Shown one piece after another: positions 32,959 to 42,980 of a DNA stretch of 64,000 nt (the stretch's first letter is position 1; every line of letters starts with the position of its first letter). The stretch is from Fluviicola taffensis DSM 16823. GTDB taxonomy: Bacteria > Bacteroidota > Bacteroidia > Flavobacteriales_D > Crocinitomicaceae. A model generated the notes under the pieces. The model had not been told where the DNA came from and searched no databases. It saw only the letters and a program-made list of their open reading frames with translations. The stretch spans positions 3,410,001 to 3,474,000 of the forward strand of contig NC_015321.1 in assembly GCF_000194605.1 (NCBI RefSeq), given 5' to 3'. The translations under genes and the position numbers were made by a program.

Positions 32959-34224
32959 ATGAAGACAAATCTTAAGCTCAGTTTTTTGTTCTATCTGAAC
33001 AAACAAAGGTCGAAAGATGAACTTGCTCCGTTGTATATTCGAATATACGTTGACGGTAAAAGAGCAGAGTTCTCAACCCCTCATTCTGTCCCATTATCAA
33101 TGTGGGATTCAAAATCTTCTCGCGTAAAAAACATATACAAATACGCGCACATTATCAATAACTTTTTGGACAAAGCAAAAAGCGATATCTCGCATTTGTT
33201 CGTTGTGGAAACAACCAAATTCGGCTTCATAACAAGTAAAGATCTCAGAGACCTTTACCTGAACAAACCAAAAAAAGAAGACGCTCCAAAACACAAAACA
33301 ATCCTCGAAGCTTTCGATTATCACAATCTAAAAATGCTCGAGAAAGTAAAAGCGGGGCAAGTAGTTGCTAAAACGCATGCACGATATATAATCACACGCA
33401 ACAAAGTCGAAAAATTCATCAAGAAGCAGTTCAAAACAAATGACAAGGCACTTCCAGAGATGCGTCTAGCGTTTGTCACTGAATTTGAGCACTACCTTTT
33501 GACCGTCGAGCGCATTCAATCAAATACGGCGCATAAGTACATCAAGAACCTGAAGAAAATCATGAACATGGCCGTTGGTTTAGATTGGATTCCGTCGAAC
33601 CCATTCAACCATTTCAAATGTTCATACACTAATCCGGAACGCGAGATTTTGAACCAAGATGAATTGAACATCATCATGAATAAGAAACTGCACACAGAAC
33701 GTTTAGAAGAAGTGCGCGATGTGTTCATTTTCTGCTGTTATACTGGCTTCGCTTATGCAGATGTATACCAATTCGAAAAGGAAGCGGTAATGAAAGGTTT
33801 AGATGGCAATTTGTGGTTGTCCACAGCTCGTCAAAAGACTGGAACCAAAGAAAGTGTTCCATTACTTCCCATTCCACTAGAAATAATTGCAAAGTACCAG
33901 GAACATGAGTATTGTAAAAAGTATAATAAACTGTTGCCTGTTAATAGCAATCAACGCTACAATTCGTATTTGAAAGAAATCGTGGACCTATGCGGAATCA
34001 ATAAGAAACTCACTTCCCATATTGCTCGCCATACGTTTGCAACTACTGTCACGCTCGCAAATGGCGTTCCTATTGAAACTGTAAGTCGCATGCTTGGCCA
34101 TACCAATATTCGAACTACTCAAATCTATGCAAAGGTCGTGGAACAAAAAGTCAGCGACGATATGAATGTTTTGAGAGCAAAACTTTCTCCTATATCAGAT
34201 AAATCATTAACCAAAATCAGCTAA
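32959..34224 (+). CDS. int: Tyrosine recombinase / integrase, element 2
   Basis: 421 aa, same architecture as the element 1 integrase. The HIARH box, LGHTN and the nucleophile Tyr in QIYAKV are present; box I again reads CYTGFAYADV without the usual arginine. From HKTILEAFDYHNLKM onward it is almost identical to the element 1 enzyme, but residues 1-110 are largely different (LSFLFYLNKQRSKDEL and so on). This fits a modular arm-binding domain matched to AGCCAGC sites. An arm site overlaps the translation start, so bound integrase could block its own synthesis. Confidence 0.93.
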   Translation: MKTNLKLSFLFYLNKQRSKDELAPLYIRIYVDGKRAEFSTPHSVPLSMWDSKSSRVKNIYKYAHIINNFLDKAKSDISHLFVVETTKFGFITSKDLRDLYLNKPKKEDAPKHKTILEAFDYHNLKMLEKVKAGQVVAKTHARYIITRNKVEKFIKKQFKTNDKALPEMRLAFVTEFEHYLLTVERIQSNTAHKYIKNLKKIMNMAVGLDWIPSNPFNHFKCSYTNPEREILNQDELNIIMNKKLHTERLEEVRDVFIFCCYTGFAYADVYQFEKEAVMKGLDGNLWLSTARQKTGTKESVPLLPIPLEIIAKYQEHEYCKKYNKLLPVNSNQRYNSYLKEIVDLCGINKKLTSHIARHTFATTVTLANGVPIETVSRMLGHTNIRTTQIYAKVVEQKVSDDMNVLRAKLSPISDKSLTKIS

Positions 34225-34226
34225 CC

Positions 34227-34403
34227 ATGAAATCACGAAAAATCAAAATACAACCACGTTTTATCCTTCGGAAATATGATAAAACCATCGTTCCAGAAAT
34301 CTTATTAAAAGGAAAATGGTTAGCAGAAATGGGTTTTAAAGCAGGGCAAGAAGTGAAAATAGAACTCAATGAGAATAAACTGGTCATTAGCTGTGTTGAT
34401 TAA
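34227..34403 (+). CDS. SymE-like small protein
   Basis: 58 aa, starting 2 bp after the integrase stop. VPEILLKGKWLAEMGFKAGQ then KIELNENKLVI matches the SymE/AbrB-like swapped-hairpin pattern (L-K-G-x-W-L-x-x-x-G-F-x-x-G). SymE of E. coli is an SOS-induced type I toxin reported to cleave RNA or condense the nucleoid. A hairpin follows at 34410. No antisense antitoxin RNA can be recognised by eye. Elements 1 and 3 lack the gene at this position. It might be an element-maintenance toxin. Confidence 0.75.
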   Translation: MKSRKIKIQPRFILRKYDKTIVPEILLKGKWLAEMGFKAGQEVKIELNENKLVISCVD

Positions 34404-34409
34404 ATTAAA

Positions 34410-34444
34410 ATAGTGGTAATGCGAAGAACTCGTATTACCACTAT
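34410..34444. terminator. Hairpin after the SymE-like gene
   Basis: ATAGTGGTAAT/ATTACCACTAT, an 11-bp stem with a 13-nt loop. A T-run is absent, so it may be a weak terminator or an antisense-RNA structure. Nothing else is seen to 34707. Confidence 0.6.
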
Positions 34445-34707
34445 ACCTAACCACTATTCACTAAGTACAAATGTAACCATTTCGATAAATGGATCATAAA
34501 TAGCTAAGAATTAGACCGCGATTTTTAAGACCATGGAAATACGCTTGGCAGCCTATTCAATCTTCAATTAGATTTTGGTGAAGAGGAAGAATAATCAGGT
34601 CATTTTCCGTCTAATCAAACTTTTAACATTTTTTTTCGTGCCGTTTATGTCATATTAGCGTTTTGTTACGTTACTGTTAATTCAACTGACGCTTAACTTC
34701 TTCCTGT

Positions 34708-36219
34708 ATGACCTCAACCATTACCTTCGATGCATTATTGGATGAAATAAACACTGGCTATGATCATCCGCAAACAGACAGAAACAAATACGAAAATTGG
34801 CTTTTCAATAAGTTCGGTGAATGTATTGAGGTCAATGTTATCAGGTGGAGAAACAAGCAGACACAGAAGAAAATCAAAATCGTTGAATCATTTGTACAAG
34901 TACATCCAACTGCAAAGGCCTATCTTTCACCTTCGGTTCAAGGAGTCCTTCTTGATTTTGATGTTCCTGTCTCTCAAGAAATTCTTAAGGTGCTCAATGT
35001 CGCACCTGAACAATTCCTGTCCTTCCAAAAACCACTAAAACAGGCAAGCGATACAGTGTTGGTTTTGAGTTCAAGTCATTGGTCCAAAATCTCATTTGAA
35101 GAGTTGCGGTTTGTCTATTTTTCGAATCGTTTTCTGGAGCTGGAGAAACAATGCTATACATTTCTGAAGGAAACAATTAACGCATGTAAAGAAAAGCATT
35201 TGTACAGCGCTATTCGAAAAATTCAACGAACACTGTTAACTTGGTCAATCGATGTGATTCAGCTTTTTCACCTGGATCGTTTAACGCGTTCTAGGTCGAT
35301 AAAGCTCTACGACAAAACTTCCATTTTCGCACTTGGTTACGATTGTTTAGAGAACATTTTGGTACACTTGGAGCGGTTCTACTCGAAGTATTTGGATCGT
35401 GAATTATTCGTGCCATTCAATGTGATTTCTTCGCGGGTTAATTGCCTGAAACCTCGCGTAGAACGCTTGAAACTCAATATTATTAGTCAGTATTATGATG
35501 CTGAATTCCTAGAGGCATTATTTCAACCGCTTCTATTGGTTTCCAACGTCAATCCAAAAAACCGATTAACCTACCATCAGTTGATGTTTATTGAATGCTT
35601 CACCAACAAACTACTTCGGTTCTTCGCGAAGGAAAATCAAAAGGCCAATAGCATTGAATTATTACACGGGTACTTGATTGAGATGAATTACAATAACCCA
35701 AGCTATTTCACATATCTCGCGTTTAAGTTTTCGGAGGAATTGAGCAAACTCCCATCCCTCGAATCAAAGCAGCACACGCTTTATTCTTGGTTGAAAAGTG
35801 TGAATCAAATCGTTGCTTCCAATGAAGTTCAGTACGACAGAAATGTAGTGTCGCTAAAATCAAGTGTAATCGGATGGCTGGAAGAAGAAATCTGGTTTTT
35901 GAAATCTACTTGTCCGGTTCACCTTCAATTGCCAAATGAACCCAGTTCAGCAAATGTTAATCAAAGTGAGAAAGTGAAGATGAACTGCTCGGTGAGCGAA
36001 CTCGCATTATTGGTAAGAATGCTCTCAGAAACAGATTTGGTTTCCAGTAAAACACACCGTGAGTTAATGGAACAAATTACGGACAATTTTCAAACGTCAA
36101 AAGTGCAGGATATTTCCATCAAAAGTTTGTCGAACAAGTACTATGAACCTGACACTAACACGATAAATGCTATCAAGGAAAAAGTCATTCAAATGCTGAA
36201 CAAGTTGAATCATCTTTAA
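34708..36219 (+). CDS. RteC-type regulator, long form (element 2)
   Basis: 503 aa and colinear with the element 1 copy. It keeps DVIQLFHLDRLTRSRS (about 190-205) and FVPFNVISSRVNCLKPRVE (about 235), and the RteC-like C terminus with KMNCSVSELALLVRML and TSKVQDISIKSLSNKYY. Soluble and helix-rich. It is expected to control excision or replication genes downstream. About 480 bp separate it from the integrase. Confidence 0.7.
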   Translation: MTSTITFDALLDEINTGYDHPQTDRNKYENWLFNKFGECIEVNVIRWRNKQTQKKIKIVESFVQVHPTAKAYLSPSVQGVLLDFDVPVSQEILKVLNVAPEQFLSFQKPLKQASDTVLVLSSSHWSKISFEELRFVYFSNRFLELEKQCYTFLKETINACKEKHLYSAIRKIQRTLLTWSIDVIQLFHLDRLTRSRSIKLYDKTSIFALGYDCLENILVHLERFYSKYLDRELFVPFNVISSRVNCLKPRVERLKLNIISQYYDAEFLEALFQPLLLVSNVNPKNRLTYHQLMFIECFTNKLLRFFAKENQKANSIELLHGYLIEMNYNNPSYFTYLAFKFSEELSKLPSLESKQHTLYSWLKSVNQIVASNEVQYDRNVVSLKSSVIGWLEEEIWFLKSTCPVHLQLPNEPSSANVNQSEKVKMNCSVSELALLVRMLSETDLVSSKTHRELMEQITDNFQTSKVQDISIKSLSNKYYEPDTNTINAIKEKVIQMLNKLNHL

Positions 36220-36284
36220 TCCAATTCAAATTTTCTATCAAAAATTTTCATTTAGATTTTTCTTAGTGTTTATAAGGGGTTGAT

Positions 36285-36312
36285 GTGGGGTGGTGCAACC
36301 CACTACCACCCC
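36285..36312 (+). promoter_or_regulatory. Hairpin in the excisionase leader, element 2
   Basis: GGGGTGG (36287)/CCACCCC (36306) with inner GGTG...CACT pairing, about 50 bp before the excisionase-like ATG. TAGTGTTTAT just upstream is shared with element 1. Stem position is conserved while the sequence differs. Confidence 0.65.
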
Positions 36313-36362
36313 AATTCCTCATTTTATTCGGTTCTCTTTGATACAAATAAAAATCAAATTTT

Positions 36363-36659
36363 ATGGCAGCACAAATTGTAACTGTTGAGGATCTGGAGCA
36401 ATTCAAATCAGACCTCATCTTCGAATTTAAAACCATCATTGAGAACCAACTCAATATCGGACCACAGAAAAATGAAGAGCCAAAAAAGAACTGGCTGAAA
36501 TCGCATCAGGTTCAACGCTTGCTCAGCATTTCTCCTGGTACTCTTCAAACACTTCGTTTGAACGGCACACTTCCGTTTACAAAAATTGGCGGTGTCCTTT
36601 TCTACGATGAAGCAGACATCAACCGCCTGTTTGAAGACAACATGCGAAACAAATTCTAA
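36363..36659 (+). CDS. Excisionase-like winged-HTH protein, element 2
   Basis: 98 aa. Same layout as the element 1 protein: N-terminal helix (IVTVEDLEQFKSDLIFEF), then HTH_17 WLKSHQVQRLLSISPGTLQTLR and wing LPFTKIGGVLFYDEADINRLF. Likely an excision cofactor or a regulator of the initiator. In this element an amidase gene is inserted between it and the initiator. Confidence 0.85.
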   Translation: MAAQIVTVEDLEQFKSDLIFEFKTIIENQLNIGPQKNEEPKKNWLKSHQVQRLLSISPGTLQTLRLNGTLPFTKIGGVLFYDEADINRLFEDNMRNKF

Positions 36660-36683
36660 TCTCACTTTTCTAAATCATTCCTC

Positions 36684-37295
36684 ATGAAAATTATTCAACT
36701 TCCGTTGCTGGAATCACGTTATTTCCGAACGGCATACACCAAAAAGCAAATTGTGTTACACGGTTCAAACAGTGATTCGTCTCCAAAGGATACTGTTTCC
36801 TTTTGGCACACCAATCCAACAAAATTTGGCTCGCCTTTTATCATTGATCGCGATGGCACCATTTACCAAACATTCGAATCTCATTATTGGATCCATCACA
36901 TTGGTATCAAAGGCAAAGATTTTACTTCGCTCGACCAACATTCTATTGGCATTACACTTTCCTGTTTAGGGCCATTAAAAAACATAGATGGTCTATTTTA
37001 CTCTATGACAAATTCATTAGTTGATGTTTCGGAAATAATCGATTACGGTCAAGAATTTAGAGGTTCTCGTTATTTCCATCGCTACACAGACGAGCAGCTT
37101 CAAAGTCTTAATCAGTTGCTTCAAAAACTTTGCGCAACTTATCAGATTCCCAAACAAATTGCCACAGAGCAATGGGATATTTCTCTTGCTGCATTAGATG
37201 GTAAGCCAGGCATTTTTTCATCAGTCAATTTCCGTAAAGACCGGAGTGATTGTCATCCACAACCCGAACTCATTCAAATGCTTCTTTCGCTTTAA
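36684..37295 (+). CDS. N-acetylmuramoyl-L-alanine amidase (Amidase_2/PGRP-like)
   Basis: 203 aa, no signal peptide. VLHGSNSD (about 26-33) supplies the first zinc His; FESHYWIHHIGIKG (about 71-84) fits the second region; SDCHPQPELIQML near the C terminus provides the third ligands, as in T7-lysozyme-type amidases. It would cut the amide between MurNAc and L-Ala of peptidoglycan. Lacking a signal peptide, it would need a holin or lysis to reach the wall, as phage endolysins do. It is found only in element 2, between excisionase and initiator genes. Confidence 0.78.
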   Translation: MKIIQLPLLESRYFRTAYTKKQIVLHGSNSDSSPKDTVSFWHTNPTKFGSPFIIDRDGTIYQTFESHYWIHHIGIKGKDFTSLDQHSIGITLSCLGPLKNIDGLFYSMTNSLVDVSEIIDYGQEFRGSRYFHRYTDEQLQSLNQLLQKLCATYQIPKQIATEQWDISLAALDGKPGIFSSVNFRKDRSDCHPQPELIQMLLSL

Positions 37296-37354
37296 TCAAG
37301 CTCCATTCGCCTTTCATTCACACGGTTTATGTCTTCTATTCTTACTGTCCAAAG

Positions 37355-38041
37355 ATGAATTACATCACTCATATTGAAAAAATCAACGATCTCTTTGTGG
37401 AAGATGAGCGCCTGTCTCCTTGGCATGTGAGTTTGTACTATGCTTTGTTTCATCTCTGGAATCATGCAAAGTTTCCAGAGTATGTTTCAATCAGTCGTTT
37501 TGAAATGATGAAAGCCTCAAAAATTGGTTCAGTAAATACCTATTTGAAGTGTTTGAAAGAACTCGACAAGTTCGGTTATCTGAAATACGAACCTTCCAGA
37601 AATCCGCAAAAAGGTAGTCTAGTTTACTTGTTCATATTTGATACAACGAGTGAACTAGCAAAGAACTATGAAGATACTAGCACTGATACAACGAGTGAAC
37701 CACGCGTGAGACCTTATATAAACAATATAAAACATACTAAACAATTAAAACAGCCTAAAACAAATAAAGGGGAAAACGAAAAACTGCGTTTTTCTCCTCC
37801 CAAATCAGAAGAAATAGAAAGTTTCTTTTTAGAACAAGAATCTACGGATTCAGAAGCTCATAAATTCTTCAATTACTTCGAATCTAACGGTTGGTTAGTT
37901 GGTGGAAAATCCAAAATGAAAAACTGGAAAGCTGCAGCGCGCAATTGGATTATCAATTCTCGCAAATGGAATTCTTCAGAAGCTCCACAGTCTGGAAACC
38001 TGCATACCAACCAAAACAAAGATTACTCGGTTCCACTTTAA
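37355..38041 (+). CDS. Replication initiator-like protein, element 2
   Basis: 228 aa from ATG 37355, chosen because alignment with the element 1 copy starts at MNYITHIE. Winged-helix-like N-terminal half (WHVSLYYALFHLWN, SISRFEMM, SVNTYLKCLKELDKFGYL), repeat-encoded linker, and C-terminal KFFNYFESNGWLVGGKSKMK then NWKAAARNWI. It precedes the helicase loader by about 40 bp. Probably opens the origin located in its own linker-coding sequence. Confidence 0.75.
   Translation: MNYITHIEKINDLFVEDERLSPWHVSLYYALFHLWNHAKFPEYVSISRFEMMKASKIGSVNTYLKCLKELDKFGYLKYEPSRNPQKGSLVYLFIFDTTSELAKNYEDTSTDTTSEPRVRPYINNIKHTKQLKQPKTNKGENEKLRFSPPKSEEIESFFLEQESTDSEAHKFFNYFESNGWLVGGKSKMKNWKAAARNWIINSRKWNSSEAPQSGNLHTNQNKDYSVPL
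37640..37733. other. Candidate replication origin inside the initiator gene, element 2
   Basis: Two perfect 16-bp repeats GATACAACGAGTGAAC at 37640 and 37685, then the AT-rich ACCTTATATAAACAATATAA segment (37710-37733). The repeat sequence differs from that in element 1, but the layout is the same. Confidence 0.55.
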
Positions 38042-38082
38042 CCCCGTCAAGGTGATTTATCGCCTTGACCAAAACCAACAAT

Positions 38083-38709
38083 ATGCTCGAAAAATGCTTC
38101 ACTATCGAAAACAACATCCGTCAGTTTGATTTCAAAACATGCATTGCCTATATCAATCATGCAGGAAAGCAAAAATACGGCTCCAACTTCCGTCTCCATG
38201 CTGAAGACAAAGAAATCATCTACAAGCTCATCATCTACGCCATTCGTGCAGAAGATAATTGCATTGAACATGGAATAGACCTGAACAAGGGAATACTTCT
38301 AATTGGTCCAGTCGGTTGTGGTAAAACCTCCTTAATGAACCTCTTAAAGCTCTTTGTTTTCCCTGAATTTGATTATCCAGTTGTCTCTACAAGAAACGTT
38401 ACTTCAGAATTCCATGCAGACGGTTTCCAAGTAATCCACAAATACGGAAAATCCAGAAAAGTCTACTGCTTTGATGATCTAGGAATAGAAAACAACATCA
38501 AGCAATTCGGCAACGAAACCAACTCCATGGCAGAGATACTTTTGCACAGATATGATTTACACGTAAATCTTGGAATTGTAACCCATGGAACTACAAATTT
38601 GAATGCGAATGAATTGGAGAAATTGTATGGGAATCGGGTTCGCTCGCGGTTGCGGAGTATGTTTAATCTCATATCATTTGTGGAGTCCAGTTTGGATAAA
38701 AGGAAGTGA
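38083..38709 (+). CDS. DnaC-like AAA+ helicase loader, element 2
   Basis: 208 aa from ATG 38083; a TTG at 38065 would add six residues. Walker A GPVGCGKTS (about 78-86), Walker B-like YCFDDLGIE, and the C-terminal GNRVRSRLRSMFN arginine region are all present. It loads the replicative helicase at the element origin, by analogy with DnaC/lambda P. Last gene before slot 1, as in element 1. Confidence 0.88.
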   Translation: MLEKCFTIENNIRQFDFKTCIAYINHAGKQKYGSNFRLHAEDKEIIYKLIIYAIRAEDNCIEHGIDLNKGILLIGPVGCGKTSLMNLLKLFVFPEFDYPVVSTRNVTSEFHADGFQVIHKYGKSRKVYCFDDLGIENNIKQFGNETNSMAEILLHRYDLHVNLGIVTHGTTNLNANELEKLYGNRVRSRLRSMFNLISFVESSLDKRK

Positions 38710-38811
38710 AATCAGAGTGTGATTCGAGTCTGATAAACAAAATAATCTCACCGTTTTTTAGTGTGTTTTCTGTGTGTAATTCCTATATTCACGGCTTTTG
38801 AATATCGATTT

Positions 38812-39003
38812 ATGAATCGCATTAAAGAAGTTCTTGAAGAAAAAGGCATTAAACAAGTATGGTTAGCTGAGCAATTGGGCAAAAGCTACAATATTGTTAA
38901 CGGGTATGCTTCAAATAGAACCCAACCAAGTTTGGAGGTGCTATATAGAATTGCAGAGATTCTAAATGTAGAACCAAAAGAATTATTAAAAGACAAAAAA
39001 TGA
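38812..39003 (+). CDS. XRE-family regulator of the restriction operon
   Basis: 63 aa from ATG 38812; upstream in-frame starts lack similarity. A single Cro/C1 [23 protein letters not shown] followed by [18 protein letters not shown]. It overlaps hsdM by 4 bp (ATGA), so the two are translationally coupled. It probably acts as a controller that delays or limits restriction gene expression after transfer. Confidence 0.85.
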   Translation: MNRIKEVLEEKGIKQVWLAEQLGKSYNIVNGYASNRTQPSLEVLYRIAEILNVEPKELLKDKK

Positions 39004-40547
39004 CAAGCATTGCGCAAAGAGCTGAATTACAAGCTAAAATATGGAAAATAGCCAACGAAGTACGTGGCTCTGTGGATGGATGGGATTTCAAACACTTTGT
39101 GTTGGGTGCGCTTTTCTATCGATTTATTAGTGAAAATTTCACGAAATACATTGAAGGTGGTGATGATGGTGTGGACTACCCAAACCTATCTGATGATGTA
39201 ATTACACCAGAAATAAAAGATGATGCGATTAAAACGAAAGGATATTTCATTTATCCTAGCCAGCTTTTTGTAAATGTTGCGAAAACCGCAAACACCAATC
39301 CAAACCTCAATACAGATTTAAAAGCCATTTTTGTATCGATAGAAAGTTCTGCGTTTGGATATCCGTCGGAAGAAGATATAAAAGGTTTATTTGCAGATTT
39401 TGACACAACTAGTTCCCGACTAGGCAATACCGTTGAAAATAAAAACAGCCGTTTAGCTTCCGTTTTGAAAGGTGTAGAGCAACTAAATTTCGGCAATTTT
39501 GAAGACAGCGAAATAGAACTTTTTGGCGATGCCTATGAATTTCTCATTGGTAATTATGCAGCTAATGCAGGTAAATCGGGCGGTGAGTTTTTTACACCTG
39601 TGCACGTATCTAAGCTCATTGCGCAATTGGCAATGCACAAACAAGAAAAAGTAAACAAAATTTATGATCCTGCAGCAGGTTCTGGCTCTTTACTGCTTCA
39701 AGCAAAAAAACACTTTGATAATCATGTCATTGAAGAAGGCTTTTTTGGACAAGAAATAAACCATACGACTTATAACTTGGCCCGTATGAATATGTTTTTG
39801 CATAACGTGAATTACGACAAGTTTAATATTGCACTTGGCAACACCCTTATAGATCCACATTTTGGCGACGATAAACCGTTTGATGCCATTGTTTCAAATC
39901 CTCCTTACTCTGTAAACTGGATTGGTGATGGAGACCCTACATTGATTAACGATGACCGTTTTGCACCTGCAGGTGTACTAGCACCTAAATCAAAAGCAGA
40001 TTTTGCATTTGTACTTCATGCACTAAGTTACCTTTCCAGTAAAGGAAGGGCAGCCATAGTTTGTTTTCCTGGTATTTTTTACCGTGGTGGTGCCGAACAA
40101 AAGATTAGAAAATACTTGGTTGATAATAATTTTGTAGAAACTGTTATCGCTTTAGCTCCAAACTTGTTTTATGGCACTTCTATTTCCGTAACTATTCTAG
40201 TGCTTTCAAAACATAAAACGGATACCAAAACACAGTTTATTGATGTGAGTGGTGAAGATTTCTTTAAGAAGGTAACGAATAACAATGTGATGACTGATAC
40301 ACACATTGAGAAAGTTATGGAGCTATTTGATAGCAAAGAAGATGTCCCATATGAAGCAATATCTATAGACAATACCAAAATTGCTGAAAACGAGTATAAT
40401 CTTTCTGTTAGTTCTTATGTGGAAGCCAAAGACAATAGAGAGCAGATTAACATCCTTGATTTGAACAAGGAGGTAAAAAAAACAGTAGAAAAGATAAATG
40501 CGTTACGTGCTGATATTGATGCAATTATAAAAGAAATTGAAGCATGA
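39000..40547 (+). CDS. hsdM: Type I restriction-modification methylase subunit
   Basis: 515 aa. An N-terminal helical domain ([20 protein letters not shown]) is followed by a gamma-class N6-adenine methylase: motif [13 protein letters not shown] (about 222) and motif [11 protein letters not shown] (about 298). It forms the M2S1 methylase with the HsdS encoded next and the R2M2S1 nuclease with HsdR at 42967. It overlaps hsdS by 4 bp. The operon order hsdM-hsdS-ATPase-hsdR is that of the E. coli prr locus. Confidence 0.93.
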   Translation: MTSIAQRAELQAKIWKIANEVRGSVDGWDFKHFVLGALFYRFISENFTKYIEGGDDGVDYPNLSDDVITPEIKDDAIKTKGYFIYPSQLFVNVAKTANTNPNLNTDLKAIFVSIESSAFGYPSEEDIKGLFADFDTTSSRLGNTVENKNSRLASVLKGVEQLNFGNFEDSEIELFGDAYEFLIGNYAANAGKSGGEFFTPVHVSKLIAQLAMHKQEKVNKIYDPAAGSGSLLLQAKKHFDNHVIEEGFFGQEINHTTYNLARMNMFLHNVNYDKFNIALGNTLIDPHFGDDKPFDAIVSNPPYSVNWIGDGDPTLINDDRFAPAGVLAPKSKADFAFVLHALSYLSSKGRAAIVCFPGIFYRGGAEQKIRKYLVDNNFVETVIALAPNLFYGTSISVTILVLSKHKTDTKTQFIDVSGEDFFKKVTNNNVMTDTHIEKVMELFDSKEDVPYEAISIDNTKIAENEYNLSVSSYVEAKDNREQINILDLNKEVKKTVEKINALRADIDAIIKEIEA

Positions 40548-41719
40548 GTGAATTAGGAAAATTATTGGAAGGTGTAGAAGTTGAATGGAAAACACTACGG
40601 GATACTTGTGAAATTAAAACAGGGAAAGGTATAACCAAAAATGACAGTTCCGACTCTGCACCATATCCGATCATTAGTGGAGGAAAGGAACCAATGGGAT
40701 ACTTTGAAAAATTCAATAGAAGAGAAAATTCTGTTACGATTTCACGAGTTGGAGCTAATGCAGGTTATGTTAGCTTCATAGTAAGTAAATTCTACTTAAA
40801 CGACAAATGTTTCTCAGTTCTACCTATTGAAAATTATAAGTCTAAAATTGACAACAAGTTTTTGTTTTATGTCCTTAAAACAAACGAGAAGAGCATAACA
40901 GAATTACAAAGCGAAGGGGGAGTCCCAACAATAAATACTACTAAAGTTGGAGGTATTCAAATCCCCATCCCACCCCTCGAAATTCAACAAAAGATAGTTG
41001 CCATTCTTGATGTCTTTACAGAACTTACAGCAGAACTTACAGCAGAACTTACAGCAGAACTTACAGCGCGTAAACAGCAGTATAATTATTATCGGGTGCA
41101 ATTGTTTCGTTTTGATGAAATAGAAGTGGAATTGAAGAGTTTGGGTTGGGTTGGAGATGTTCGCATGTGCAAACGTATTCTAAAGGAACAAACCACAGAA
41201 ATAGGGGTTATTCCGTTTTATAAAATAGGCACTTTTGGGAAAGAACCTAATGCCTATATTTCCAAGGAATTATTTGACGAATATCGGTCAAAATATAATT
41301 ATCCAAAAGTTGGAGAAGTCCTAATTTCTGCAAGTGGAACAATTGGTAGAGCTGTCATTTTCGATGGTCATGATGCATATTTTCAGGATAGTAATATTGT
41401 TTGGATTGAAAACAACGAAAGCAAAGTATTAAACAAATACCTATTTTATTTTTACCAAATTGTAAAGTGGGAAATTGCAGATGGAGGAACAATTCAGAGA
41501 CTTTACAATGACAATCTAAAGAAAACAAAAATCCCAATTCCTTATCCAAATGATCCAAAAAAATCTCTCAAAGAACAAGAACGAATTGTATCCATTTTAG
41601 ACAAGTTTGACACACTTACCGATTCAATAAGCGAAGGCTTACCCAAAGAAATAGAATTGCGTAAAAAGCAATATGAATATTACCGGGATTTACTTCTATC
41701 CTTTCCAAAAGAAAATTAA
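40544..41719 (+). CDS. hsdS: Type IC specificity subunit with TAEL spacer repeats
   Basis: 391 aa. Two target-recognition domains (about 15-150 and 200-360) are each followed by a conserved helix. Between them lies [20 protein letters not shown], three perfect TAEL repeats. In EcoR124-family enzymes the count of TAEL repeats sets the spacer of the bipartite target (two give N6, three give N7), so N7 is predicted here. DNA encoding them is a 12-bp tandem repeat prone to slippage. Confidence 0.92.
   Translation: MSELGKLLEGVEVEWKTLRDTCEIKTGKGITKNDSSDSAPYPIISGGKEPMGYFEKFNRRENSVTISRVGANAGYVSFIVSKFYLNDKCFSVLPIENYKSKIDNKFLFYVLKTNEKSITELQSEGGVPTINTTKVGGIQIPIPPLEIQQKIVAILDVFTELTAELTAELTAELTARKQQYNYYRVQLFRFDEIEVELKSLGWVGDVRMCKRILKEQTTEIGVIPFYKIGTFGKEPNAYISKELFDEYRSKYNYPKVGEVLISASGTIGRAVIFDGHDAYFQDSNIVWIENNESKVLNKYLFYFYQIVKWEIADGGTIQRLYNDNLKKTKIPIPYPNDPKKSLKEQERIVSILDKFDTLTDSISEGLPKEIELRKKQYEYYRDLLLSFPKEN
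41027..41062 (+). repeat. Three 12-bp repeats in hsdS (TAEL code)
   Basis: ACAGCAGAACTT three times, perfect, with a partial GAACTT before and ACAGC after. Gain or loss of one unit keeps the frame and would change the spacer of the recognition sequence by one base. Confidence 0.95.
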
Positions 41720-41729
41720 ACTTATTCAA

Positions 41730-42980
41730 ATGGGACAGACATTAACTGAAATAGCAAAAACACTGGAACTTGCAAATAAAAAGGTACAGTTGATTTATGC
41801 ATTCAATGGAACTGGTAAAACACGCTTATCAAGAAAGTTCAGGCTTGAGGTTGCTCCAAAAGATGTGGAAGATGAAGAAAATACAGGAATTAAAGTCCTG
41901 TATTACAATGCCTTTACTGAGGACCTTTTTTATTGGGATAATGATCTAAATTCAGACACTAATCGAAAGTTAATCATAAGACCTAACAACTTTACGGGAT
42001 TTGCATTAAAATATTTAAAAGACCAAGGTTTAGATAATAATATTATTACCAATTTTCAGCATTATTCTAATGCTTCAATAACCCCGGTTTTTAATGAAGA
42101 ATATACTACTCAAGATGAGCATAGGAATGATATTATCATTAAGGCATATTCAGAGGTGACATTTTCATTGGCAAGTGGTGACGACCAAGGTTTGCCTAAT
42201 ATTAAAATTTCTAAAGCAGAAGAAAGTAATTTTATTTGGTGTGTTTTTTATAGTTTATTAGAAGAGGCAATTGAGACACTAAACGAGACCGATGAAACTA
42301 ATCGTGCAACAAATGAATTTAATAATTTAGAATATGTTTTCATAGATGACCCAGTGAGTTCATTGGATGATAATCATCTCATTGAATTAGCAGTTAGTCT
42401 TTCTGGATTAATAAAAAATAGTAGTTCAGAACTTAAATTTATAATAACAACACACAACCCGTTGTTTTATAATGTTATTTCAAACGAACTCAATAATAAC
42501 ATACCAAATCCTTTGTATATAATAGGTGAACAAAATATTGGTGTAAAAAAATGGATATATCACTCTGACAATTCTATAAAGTATCGTTTTGTTAAATTTT
42601 CGGATGGTAATTTTAGCCTCGAACAACTTGGCAGAAAAACTCCTTTTTCATATCATTTACAACTTCTTAGGGAAATTCAAAAAGCTAAAAACAATCCTAT
42701 CCTAATAAAAAAATTTCATTTTAATTTTATTAGAAATGTTTTGGAGAAAACTGCTACTTTTTTGGGGTATTCTAATTGGGAAAAATTATTACCAATTGTA
42801 AATGGAGAACCAGACCCTTTTGCAAATCGTATTTTAAACCTTTCAAGTCATTCTGCTCATGCAGGTGATGAAATTGGAGAAGTTCAAGAAAACGATATAG
42901 ATAAGCTAATTGAATTAGTAAATTATTTAGAGAGTAATTATAAATTCTCTGAATTAATAGAACAAAATGAAACAGTATAA
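41730..42980 (+). CDS. PrrC-like ATPase / candidate anticodon nuclease in the type I operon
   Basis: 416 aa from ATG 41730. ABC-type ATPase: Walker A FNGTGKT (residues 25-31) and Walker [16 protein letters not shown] near 200-215. The C-terminal region has R335-x3-E339 and, 35 residues later, H374 in SSHSAHAG. PrrC anticodon nuclease has an Arg-x3-Glu...His triad (R320, E324, H356 as I recall). Its place between hsdS and hsdR is exactly that of prrC. PrrC is released when phage disables the restriction enzyme and then cuts tRNA-Lys. This copy is tentatively the same kind of guard. Confidence 0.75.
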   Translation: MGQTLTEIAKTLELANKKVQLIYAFNGTGKTRLSRKFRLEVAPKDVEDEENTGIKVLYYNAFTEDLFYWDNDLNSDTNRKLIIRPNNFTGFALKYLKDQGLDNNIITNFQHYSNASITPVFNEEYTTQDEHRNDIIIKAYSEVTFSLASGDDQGLPNIKISKAEESNFIWCVFYSLLEEAIETLNETDETNRATNEFNNLEYVFIDDPVSSLDDNHLIELAVSLSGLIKNSSSELKFIITTHNPLFYNVISNELNNNIPNPLYIIGEQNIGVKKWIYHSDNSIKYRFVKFSDGNFSLEQLGRKTPFSYHLQLLREIQKAKNNPILIKKFHFNFIRNVLEKTATFLGYSNWEKLLPIVNGEPDPFANRILNLSSHSAHAGDEIGEVQENDIDKLIELVNYLESNYKFSELIEQNETV

